Positions 52,726-59,800 of a stretch of DNA of 59,800 nucleotides are shown here, piece after piece. Both the position numbers and the translations under genes were made by a program. The stretch lies in NCBI GenBank assembly GCA_001898255.1, contig MKTK01000008.1, forward strand, positions 1 through 59,800, read 5' to 3'. This DNA is from Chryseobacterium sp. 39-10. GTDB taxonomy: Bacteria; Bacteroidota; Bacteroidia; Flavobacteriales; Weeksellaceae. Under the pieces are notes generated by a model that saw nothing but the letters and a program-made list of their open reading frames with translations, had not been told where the DNA came from and searched no databases. Within the stretch, counting starts at the first letter, position 1, and every line of letters starts with the position of its first letter.

Positions 52726-54312
52726 TTAAGGAATTATTTTAACGTCTTCCACACTAAATGTTCGTTTCGCTGCATGTTTATTTCCAAACTGATCGGTAGC
52801 TCTTACTTCAACGGTATGTTGCCCTTTTTCAAGTTTTTTTGAAAACCTTGCAGACCAAATATGCTTGGATACTTCGGGATTGCTCGGACGGTTTCCCTGG
52901 AATAACTTATCGGTAAAATCCCATTCTAAGACAGATGCCGTATAAGCAGGATCAAAGGTTTCGGTGTATTTCATGTTTTTCCAGTTGCCATCATCAATTC
53001 TGTACTCCACCATGCTATTCTTCTCACCGATGAAAAAATTGGCGAAAATTTCCGCAGTGGTATCGACGGGATATGGCAGTACTTTAGGAATGTGAATGTT
53101 AATTTGAAAATCTTCCGGCTGACCTGCCACTTTGTATTTAATATTGTACTGATTGTCTTTAAAATCGATAAATGAATACCCTCTAAAAGTACCATCCCTC
53201 ATGGTTGATAAAGGAACTCCGATAGCATCGGCTCTGCCGGAATACCAATCTCCCGAAGTAGTTCCTGCATTGTATTCATGAAGTTTTTTGATACCGTCCC
53301 AACCCTCTTTTTTGCCGTAAAACAGCTGCGTTTGTTTGTGCGTGTGCGCCGACATCATCAAAACATTGGGATAAGGTTGTAAGATATCGAAAAGTCGTTG
53401 ACGGTCTTCCATCCTGAAGTGATCATCCTCAGGGTTTTCGGGCGTAAGCTGGATGTGAAAAGCCAAAACAACAAGTTTGTTTTTATCTATATTTTTGAGG
53501 TCATTTTCAACGAAGTCCAGTTGCTCTTTTCTAAATCCGCCCCAATAGCCCTTTCCGTCTCTTGGGTCGGGATACAAGATGTCATCTAAGACAATAAAAT
53601 GGACATGAGCATAATTAAATGCATAATTTGCTGGTCCGAAATGGGATTCAAAGGTCTCGTCGGATTGCGAATCTTCTTTGGCATCATAATTCATATCATG
53701 ATTACCAATCACATTGTACCAAGGCAATCCCAACTGCTTGACAGAAGCGATGTAATCTGGATGAAGATTCAAATCATCCCCCACCAAATCGCCCAAGCTG
53801 ATCCCGAAAACGGCTTGCTTTTTATTGTTCTTCACCTCATTGATGATACCTCTTCTGAAATAATCTATCTCTTTTTTCGTGTACGATTGCGGATCCCCAA
53901 ACACCAATATCTGAAAGTTTGGATCCTCCTTTTTTGCATAGAGTGGGAAATTTATTTCTTTCGGAAGATCTCCCGTGGGCGCAACACCTTTGTATTTGAA
54001 ATTTGCGGGTGAACCTGCCGGTTTGTAGTTATAATAGAACTTGGGAAGTTGATTTTCGTCGATCGCGGTGCCGTAATTGGCGGGTTTTATAACGAAAATA
54101 ATATTGTCGCTTTGTATTGGCAGCGTGTACCTTCCGTTTTTGTCAGTCAGTACAACGTCTGCTCCATTGGAAACGGATACGTTTGCAATTCCTTTTTCAT
54201 TTCGATCGATAATTCCGTTTTTGTTAAGATCTTCGAATACGGTACCTGTCGCATGCTGTTGTGAAAATACCAAAACTGAAAATAGCGAAAATGGCACTAA
54301 ATATTTATTCAT
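52726..54312 (-). CDS. Secreted calcineurin-like phosphoesterase
   Basis: The 528-aa protein has a signal peptide (MNKYLVPFSLFSVLVFSQ), an N-terminal beta-sandwich (GTVFEDLNKNGIIDRNEKGI, TDKNGRYTLPI), a calcineurin-type core and a C-terminal beta domain. The metal motifs are GDPQSY, GDLVGDD, GNHDMNY and MSAHTHKQ. Its three-domain layout is that of secreted Bacteroidota metallophosphoesterases. It is the last gene of a SusC-SusD-GDPD operon, 2 bases after the GDPD stop, and would hydrolyse phosphomonoesters or diesters released from a larger substrate. Confidence 0.85.
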   Translation of the reverse strand: MNKYLVPFSLFSVLVFSQQHATGTVFEDLNKNGIIDRNEKGIANVSVSNGADVVLTDKNGRYTLPIQSDNIIFVIKPANYGTAIDENQLPKFYYNYKPAGSPANFKYKGVAPTGDLPKEINFPLYAKKEDPNFQILVFGDPQSYTKKEIDYFRRGIINEVKNNKKQAVFGISLGDLVGDDLNLHPDYIASVKQLGLPWYNVIGNHDMNYDAKEDSQSDETFESHFGPANYAFNYAHVHFIVLDDILYPDPRDGKGYWGGFRKEQLDFVENDLKNIDKNKLVVLAFHIQLTPENPEDDHFRMEDRQRLFDILQPYPNVLMMSAHTHKQTQLFYGKKEGWDGIKKLHEYNAGTTSGDWYSGRADAIGVPLSTMRDGTFRGYSFIDFKDNQYNIKYKVAGQPEDFQINIHIPKVLPYPVDTTAEIFANFFIGEKNSMVEYRIDDGNWKNMKYTETFDPAYTASVLEWDFTDKLFQGNRPSNPEVSKHIWSARFSKKLEKGQHTVEVRATDQFGNKHAAKRTFSVEDVKIIP

Positions 54313-54314
54313 GT

Positions 54315-55064
54315 TTATTTTTTAAGAAGTTGATCGGGAATATCGGTGGTTACAAAATCGACTCCCAAATCTTTAAGTTGTTGGTAGATGGCAGGATCAT
54401 TCACCGTCCAAGCATTGGTAATAAGCCCGAGTTGTTTTGCCTGGGCAAGCCAATCTTTGTGTTTCTCCAGAAAAACGGAATAATGATAATCAATGCCGTC
54501 AATTCCCAGATTTTTGATCTCCGCAGGAGACAGTTCGCCCTTCAGGTACTGCACTTTTACAGTAGCATCTTGCTTTTTTAATTCTTTACAAATATGCAGA
54601 CTGAATGAAATGTAGTCCACCTGATTTTCCAGTTTCAGACCTTTAATCATTTGCAGCGCCTTTCCTACCATTTCTGTTTCACGAAACTCCGATTTTAAGG
54701 GTTTCAATTCTACAATCAATTTAACAGAAGAATCTTTTTTTCCCGTACTTAGATAACTTTCCAATGTAGGAATTGTTTCTCCATTTGACAATTTTTGCGA
54801 CTTTAACTCGCTGTAGGTCGTTTCTGCAATTTCCACATTATTGATGTGTTCATCATGATTAACAACCAATACGCCGTCTTTTGTCATTTGCACATCAAAT
54901 TCACTTCCGTACACTTTGATCTTCTGTGCATTTTCCAGCGAAGCAATGGAATTTTTGGCTGTTTTGGGGTCGGCATTCCAGAAACCACGGTGGGCAATAA
55001 TTTGAGTTTGCCCGAATAGCATAGCACCTACTGATAATGCTGTAATGTTGAGAATCTTTTTCAT
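54315..55064 (-). CDS. Glycerophosphodiester phosphodiesterase, secreted
   Basis: The ~249-aa protein is a GDPD TIM barrel with a signal peptide (MKKILNITALSVGAMLFGQ). IIAHRGFW holds the first catalytic His, GSEFDVQMTKDGVLVVNHD the metal-binding Glu/Asp and second His, and LIVELKP a further metal Glu. It releases sn-glycerol 3-phosphate from glycerophosphodiesters (deacylated phospholipids, possibly glycerol teichoic acid). I chose ATG 55064; a frame from 55106 overlaps the SusD gene. It follows SusD by 4 bases. Confidence 0.85.
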   Translation of the reverse strand: MKKILNITALSVGAMLFGQTQIIAHRGFWNADPKTAKNSIASLENAQKIKVYGSEFDVQMTKDGVLVVNHDEHINNVEIAETTYSELKSQKLSNGETIPTLESYLSTGKKDSSVKLIVELKPLKSEFRETEMVGKALQMIKGLKLENQVDYISFSLHICKELKKQDATVKVQYLKGELSPAEIKNLGIDGIDYHYSVFLEKHKDWLAQAKQLGLITNAWTVNDPAIYQQLKDLGVDFVTTDIPDQLLKK

Positions 55065-55068
55065 TGTT

Positions 55069-56517
55069 TTAAGGTTTATTCCACCACATAAGGGTATTAA
55101 TATCATCGCCTCCCATCGATTGTACGGCTTGTTGATAATTTTGCGGATTCATAACACGCGGCAAACTAGGATACATAAATCGCTGCGGCATTTTTCCATC
55201 ATTAAGCAATCCGCCATTATTTGGTAGTATAGGAAGCCCGGTTCTGCGCTGCTCATACCACTGCTGATGATCGACAAAGAATAAAGATACATATTTTTGC
55301 AGCATAATTCTCTCTAATGTATTATTGTATGCAACTTTAGGATTATTAAAATAATCTGCAGGAACCGTATTTCCCCATTGTTCGATGATGGACGAAACTC
55401 CTTTTTTATAATAGTTTTCTGTATTCCCTGCGATAATTCCTTTAAAAGAAAGCTCTGCCAGGATGAATTGCAATTCAGAATACGTCATCACCAAAATTCT
55501 TAAAGGCGCCTTGGCAAGGTTCTGATTAAGGTTAGATGGCGTGTAATTGAAAACAGTACCCAATGCATAGCCGGAAGGTGCTCCTTTATAACCAAGATCT
55601 TGGTTACTGAGATCTTTTGCCTGGGTAAAGAATTTACTAAGTCGGGGGTCATTATTATCCACCAGCGTTTGTACGAAAAAATCTCCTGCTGCACGATACG
55701 AGGTAAAATCCTGAGGTCGCGGAATGGGCGGAAGAAAAGGGGCAACCCCGGAAATATCCAGCCCTGCTCCATCGGCATTACTTTCAAAAATGGGATAAAC
55801 GGTAGGATTGTTGACAATTTCCTGAATTCGGGCATTCACATTAATTTCGCCGTTTCTTTTTAATATGCGCGTAAGCAAACGAAGAGAAAGCGAGTTGCCA
55901 AACTTCTTCCATTTCACAATTCCTGCAACATCCGTGTTGGCGTTGTAGAAAATATCAGATTCGGATAAAGTTTTTGTGGTGTCAAAAAGCTGATTGGCAT
56001 CTTTCAAATCATTAAGAATTTGGGTATAGATGTCTTTTTGCTTATCAAATTTCGGCGTCATTATTTCTTTCTCCATTGATAACGCTTCAGAATAAGGTAC
56101 ATCTCCAAAAGCATCGGTGAGGTTCGCCGTCAACCAAGCATTAAGCACCTTTGCAATGGCCTGATAATTTCTGTTTTGCTCTTTGTCTGCGGCAATCTGT
56201 AGGTTTTTCACCTGCTTAAGCCACTTGTAAGATGAATTCCAGTAGCCGCTTCCGCTACCTTCTGTTAAATAATATCGACTGTAAGTATTGCCTTCACTGG
56301 GAAAATCGAGCGCCACCTGCATAATGTCAAAAGAAAAATCGTTGGCTCGTTGGTATCCGTACGTTGCCATTTCATACTGAATGGGAACCAAAAGACTGCC
56401 TACCGACGGATTGGTTAATTTACTGGTATTGGTATTGATTTCTTCAAAATCTCTACTGCAGGAATGGACTGCAACAGCGGAAGAAACGATGCTGATATAG
56501 AATATGATTTTTTTCAT
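55069..56517 (-). CDS. SusD/RagB-family lipoprotein (second locus)
   Basis: The 482-aa protein has a lipid-type signal (MKKIIFYISIVSSAVAVHSC) and the SusD-like-2 pattern: DFEEINTNTSKLTNPSVGSLL, IAKVLNAWLTANLTDAFGDVPYSEAL (family hallmark), FGNSLSLRLLTRI and SFKGIIAGNTENYYKKGV near the end. It is the surface binding partner of the SusC encoded just upstream. Only 11 bases separate it from SusC. Confidence 0.9.
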   Translation of the reverse strand: MKKIIFYISIVSSAVAVHSCSRDFEEINTNTSKLTNPSVGSLLVPIQYEMATYGYQRANDFSFDIMQVALDFPSEGNTYSRYYLTEGSGSGYWNSSYKWLKQVKNLQIAADKEQNRNYQAIAKVLNAWLTANLTDAFGDVPYSEALSMEKEIMTPKFDKQKDIYTQILNDLKDANQLFDTTKTLSESDIFYNANTDVAGIVKWKKFGNSLSLRLLTRILKRNGEINVNARIQEIVNNPTVYPIFESNADGAGLDISGVAPFLPPIPRPQDFTSYRAAGDFFVQTLVDNNDPRLSKFFTQAKDLSNQDLGYKGAPSGYALGTVFNYTPSNLNQNLAKAPLRILVMTYSELQFILAELSFKGIIAGNTENYYKKGVSSIIEQWGNTVPADYFNNPKVAYNNTLERIMLQKYVSLFFVDHQQWYEQRRTGLPILPNNGGLLNDGKMPQRFMYPSLPRVMNPQNYQQAVQSMGGDDINTLMWWNKP

Positions 56518-56528
56518 TTTTCTGAGTA

Positions 56529-59507
56529 TTAAAATTTAACATTAAACTGAAAGCCGATGGTTTTCGCAGAAGGTAATTGGCCCATCTCAACGCCCGGTGT
56601 AATGGTTGCGTTATCCAGGGTAGCCACTTCCGGGTCAAACAATGGAAATTTCGTCCACATCCAAAGGTTTTTCCCAAATACGGCAACGGTGAAATCTTCC
56701 AAACCTAAAGGTTGAATGAGTTTTTTAGAGAACGAATAGGCAATTCGGACATCACGAAGCTTGATGAAATCGGTGCTAAACGTATTGGTTTCCACGTTGG
56801 CTCTTCTGTAATAATCGTCGTAATAGGCAGAAACGGCAACTTGCTTGGTGTTAGGGCTATAGCTGCCATCCGCATTTTTCACAACGCCTTCTCCTACCAC
56901 CATTCCATTGGGATTGTCTCTTCCCCAAAGTGTATTACGCAATTTTCCTTGTTCCGACATTTTGTGGTGCGATTGCGAATAGGCAACACCTCCGTATTGT
57001 CCGTCAAATGAAAAACTAACAGTAAAATTCTTAATTCTAAAATCATTTTGAAGCCCTGCACGCCATTTTGGGAAGGCATTTCCTACTTTTTCCACATCGG
57101 CAGGTCTGTCAGGAAGACCATTGCTTCGGTAAACAACTTGACCGTTGTCATTTCTTAGCAGTTTATACCCGTAAATATCGCCCAGCGATCCACCAACTAC
57201 TGCATTGAAGAATACCACACCTCCAACATTACTCATTGTAAAAGGTTTACCATTGAACTCTTCAGGCAGTGTCATGATTTGGTTTTCGTTGAATGACCAG
57301 TTCGCGCCCACCTTCCAAGAAAAATGCTTGGTCTTGAAGGGTGAGGCATCCAAAGAAATTTCCGCTCCTCGGTTTCTTATTTTTCCGCCATTGATTACAC
57401 GGTAAGCGTATCCTGTTTCCCACAAAGTGGTGACGGGGAAAATCTCATCGACTGTATAATTTTGATATAACGTAAAGTTCAAATTAATTCGGCTTTTCAT
57501 CAAGCCAAAATCCATACCCGCTTCAATATTGGTATTTTGTTTTGGTCTAAGGTTAGGGTTTGCATAGGTGTTAGGAGAGTTAACGCTTCCTGGAAAATCG
57601 CTTACATCATAATAGTTCTCCAATTGGTAGGGAGGTCCGTCGATTCCCACTTTGGCCCAAGAACCTCGCAGCTTCCAATAATTAAATACTGAACTTTTAA
57701 TATTAAAAATATCAGATAAAATAAAACTTGTGCTCACGGAAGGGTAAAAAAATGAACGATTCGCTTTGGGAAGTGTGGAACTCCAGTCGTTTCTTCCGGT
57801 GATGTCCACAAATATCTTATTGTCGTACGCTAAATTCACCAATCCATACAAACTATTTACTTGCTTATCGTAAGGACTTGGTACCTTTGTGATCAGGGAA
57901 ATTGCATTGGTAAGCTGATACAAGCCTGCTGTTTTCAATCCTTCAGCACGATAATCGGTCATGATGTATTCATTGTACCGAATACTTCCTCCGGCAGAGG
58001 CAGAGATGGAGAACTTGTTTACTTCCCCTTTATAACTCAATAAAACATCGTTGTTGTATTCCTGATTTTTAATGTATTGCTCTCTATAAAAACCCTTGGC
58101 GTAATTGGCGGAACTCCAAGGTCTTTTAGTAGTTCGGTTTTCATTGAGCCATTCAACCCCCGAACGCAGCATTAAACTGAAGTTTTTGTTGAATTGATAA
58201 TCGGCGGTAATATTGCCGAAAATATTTCTCTTGTCGACGCCATTCAGCATTTCGTAAGCAATAAGATAAGGATTGTCAATGTATGAACTAAAAGGATGAA
58301 TCTGATCCAATTGCTGTTGTCCGGATTTCCAGATCGGTTTATACCACGACAAATCCACATTGGGATTTTGAAAAATCATGAAGTAAGAAATCGACTGATT
58401 ATTGTATCCTGTGGCAGGCAGGTTATCACTATTGGTCCGGTTGAAGGTGAGTTTGGTAGAGATCCTCAATTTATCCGTCACTTTATGACTAAAAGATAAT
58501 GCCACATTGAAACGATTGAATCCCGTGTTAGGCATCATCCACTCATTGGTAAGGTAGGTAAGCGACGTTCTAAAATTAGTTCTGTCGTTTGATGCTTCTA
58601 TTGCAACACTGTTGGAGTAAGTTGAACCGACTTCCCAGAAATCTTTTACATTGTTTTCATAAGCTCTCCACAGCTGTCTTTGCAAGCTCTGTCCTTGCAC
58701 CGTTGGATCGTACTGAAAATAATACTGACCGTTAAATTTTGGACCAAAAGCACTACTTGTTCCTCCCGTACTTACGCCATCTGCCGAAGCGCCGTAGGAA
58801 TAATAGAACTGTCCATTTTTATCTTTTGTCATGGTTCCTTGTCCATACTCATACTGCCAATCCGGCCACTTTAATACGGTATCAAAACTGGAATATGAGT
58901 TGAAGGTAACACTTACTTTTCCCTTCTTGCTTTTCCCGGACTTTGTTGTAATCATCAATGCGCCATTTGCAGCTCGGGATCCGTAAAGAGCGGCAGCGGA
59001 TGCTCCTTTTAAAACCGTTACCGATTCAATATCGTCGGGGTTAATGCTATTCAGTCCATTTCCTAAATCTATAGGAAGATCACCCCCCGATCCCGCGCCA
59101 TATGCAGGCGTTCCTGTTCCGGTAGTCGAATTTCCCAGGGGAATACCGTCCACCACAATGAGCGCAAAATTCTCATTCATGTTCATCGATTTTTCTCCCC
59201 GAATGGTAATCCTAGAAGTTCCCAAAGGTCCCGCTCCCGCAGTTTGAATTTTTACACCGGCCACTTTTCCTTCCAGTGCCTGAGACCAGTTGTTGTTTTG
59301 GGTTTCTTCAAAAACTTCAGAACCCACTTTTTCCGCGACGTATCCTAAAGATTTATCCTGCCTTTTAATTCCCAAGGCGGTTACCACCACTTCGTCAATG
59401 TTCTTAATGGTATCCCTCTTTTGTCTGGTTTGTTGAGCAGTTAAATTAGAAAAACTAACAACCCCTAAAACAGATAACAGAATGATCTGCTGAGTTTTCT
59501 TATGCAT
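56529..59507 (-). CDS. SusC/RagA-family transporter (second locus)
   Basis: The 992-aa TonB-dependent outer-membrane transporter has a signal peptide ending LTAQ, the TonB-box-like NIDEVVVTALGIKRQDKSLG, the plug (ALEGKVAGVKIQT, SRITIRGEKSMN, LIVVDGIPLGN, IESVTVLKGASAAALYG, NGALMITTKSGK) and a barrel ending FNVKF. Like the first SusC it lacks the N-terminal carboxypeptidase-regulatory-like domain. It heads a tight four-gene operon with SusD, GDPD and a metallophosphoesterase, so its cargo is probably an organic phosphate compound and not a plain polysaccharide. Confidence 0.9.
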   Translation of the reverse strand: MHKKTQQIILLSVLGVVSFSNLTAQQTRQKRDTIKNIDEVVVTALGIKRQDKSLGYVAEKVGSEVFEETQNNNWSQALEGKVAGVKIQTAGAGPLGTSRITIRGEKSMNMNENFALIVVDGIPLGNSTTGTGTPAYGAGSGGDLPIDLGNGLNSINPDDIESVTVLKGASAAALYGSRAANGALMITTKSGKSKKGKVSVTFNSYSSFDTVLKWPDWQYEYGQGTMTKDKNGQFYYSYGASADGVSTGGTSSAFGPKFNGQYYFQYDPTVQGQSLQRQLWRAYENNVKDFWEVGSTYSNSVAIEASNDRTNFRTSLTYLTNEWMMPNTGFNRFNVALSFSHKVTDKLRISTKLTFNRTNSDNLPATGYNNQSISYFMIFQNPNVDLSWYKPIWKSGQQQLDQIHPFSSYIDNPYLIAYEMLNGVDKRNIFGNITADYQFNKNFSLMLRSGVEWLNENRTTKRPWSSANYAKGFYREQYIKNQEYNNDVLLSYKGEVNKFSISASAGGSIRYNEYIMTDYRAEGLKTAGLYQLTNAISLITKVPSPYDKQVNSLYGLVNLAYDNKIFVDITGRNDWSSTLPKANRSFFYPSVSTSFILSDIFNIKSSVFNYWKLRGSWAKVGIDGPPYQLENYYDVSDFPGSVNSPNTYANPNLRPKQNTNIEAGMDFGLMKSRINLNFTLYQNYTVDEIFPVTTLWETGYAYRVINGGKIRNRGAEISLDASPFKTKHFSWKVGANWSFNENQIMTLPEEFNGKPFTMSNVGGVVFFNAVVGGSLGDIYGYKLLRNDNGQVVYRSNGLPDRPADVEKVGNAFPKWRAGLQNDFRIKNFTVSFSFDGQYGGVAYSQSHHKMSEQGKLRNTLWGRDNPNGMVVGEGVVKNADGSYSPNTKQVAVSAYYDDYYRRANVETNTFSTDFIKLRDVRIAYSFSKKLIQPLGLEDFTVAVFGKNLWMWTKFPLFDPEVATLDNATITPGVEMGQLPSAKTIGFQFNVKF

Positions 59508-59523
59508 GCGTTTAATTTTCGTG

Positions 59524-59531
59524 CAAAGGTA
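59524..59531 (-). promoter_or_regulatory. -7 promoter element of the second SusC operon
   Basis: CAAAGGTA is the complement of TACCTTTG, a perfect TAnnTTTG. It lies 17 bases upstream of the SusC start codon. Confidence 0.5.
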
Positions 59532-59717
59532 GTTTCAGCAGCCCACCGGCAGTTTAAGAAAAAATTAACGTTTTTTTAAATAAATGCTGCAATGGTGTTA
59601 AATTAAAGTTAATGCTTTATTTATTGACCACTAAGCCAGAATAGTAGGTGGTATTACCAATTTTTAATTTTGATAGCTGGATCTGACCTGCTATTTTTTA
59701 AATGGAAAAACATTAAT

Positions 59718-59725
59718 TATTTTTG
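59718..59725 (+). promoter_or_regulatory. -7 promoter element of ligA
   Basis: TATTTTTG fits TAnnTTTG and lies 20 bases before the ATG at 59745. Confidence 0.45.
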
Positions 59726-59744
59726 CTTCAAATTCATTCCCACA

Positions 59745-59800
59745 ATGCCTGAAAATATCCAACAAAAAATTGAAGAATTACGTGATGAACTGCATCAGCA
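59745..59800 (+). CDS. ligA: NAD-dependent DNA ligase, 5' end only
   Basis: The last 56 bases encode MPENIQQKIEELRDELHQ and run off the window. The pattern (I-Q-x-K-I-x-x-L-R-x-E-L-H) matches the N-terminal Ia domain of bacterial NAD-dependent ligases. The call rests on 18 residues only. Confidence 0.5.
   Translation, partial: MPENIQQKIEELRDELHQ

Overview
The window looks like a low-GC Bacteroidota chromosome, most likely Flavobacteriia of the Chryseobacterium/Weeksellaceae type. The evidence is two SusC/SusD pairs, a protein with a type IX secretion sorting tail, a sensor of the Y_Y_Y-propeller histidine kinase type, and several promoters of the Bacteroidota form TAnnTTTG. No tRNA, rRNA or CRISPR array was recognised.

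Layout. (1) 1-7.1 kb is an accessory zone rich in broken genes: an ABC-exporter tail, a peptidase E with a stop at the catalytic serine codon, a truncated glyoxalase, an Ada zinc-domain gene with a stop, and a WYL regulator fragment with a stop. Intact single genes sit among them (AlkB-like, methyltransferase, serine hydrolase, UPF0158-like, GyrI-like), and three of these are followed by palindromic non-coding elements. (2) 7.2-8.6 kb encodes a cytoplasmic alpha-amylase. (3) 20.5-10.1 kb (minus strand) is a polysaccharide utilization locus: SusC, SusD, two tandem GH144-type lipoproteins, an esterase-like hydrolase and a GH3 beta-glucosidase. I read it as a beta-1,2-glucan system. A secreted EEP-family phosphatase/nuclease lies beyond its terminator. 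(4) 21.3-29.1 kb has topoisomerase IB, ferritin, a two-component system, a T9SS cargo protein and an outer-membrane barrel-like protein. (5) 29.2-34.2 kb is accessory again: a 21-bp minisatellite, an IS110 remnant, and minus-strand genes (MBL/MoaF remnant, Fic, TlpA-like) separated by copies of a ~220-250 bp palindromic element also present at 5 kb.

(6) 34.27-48.94 kb is bounded by direct copies of the last 18 bp of mnmE (16/18 identical). It carries WYL regulator/RtcB, HipBA, McrBC and a complete type I restriction system HsdRMS, with a zinc-ribbon lipoprotein inserted next to a duplicated hsdS tail. This is best read as a defence island inserted at the mnmE 3' end, although no integrase is visible. 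(7) 48.9-59.8 kb returns to backbone: mnmE, a fused 2-oxo acid dehydrogenase E1 gene, a second SusC/SusD operon with two phosphoesterases (GDPD and calcineurin-like), and the first codons of ligA.

The most noteworthy points are the mnmE-bounded island, the gene-plus-palindrome cassette-like units, the hsdS tail duplication around a cargo gene, the WYL-RtcB pair with a clear operator, and the SusCD-phosphodiesterase locus.
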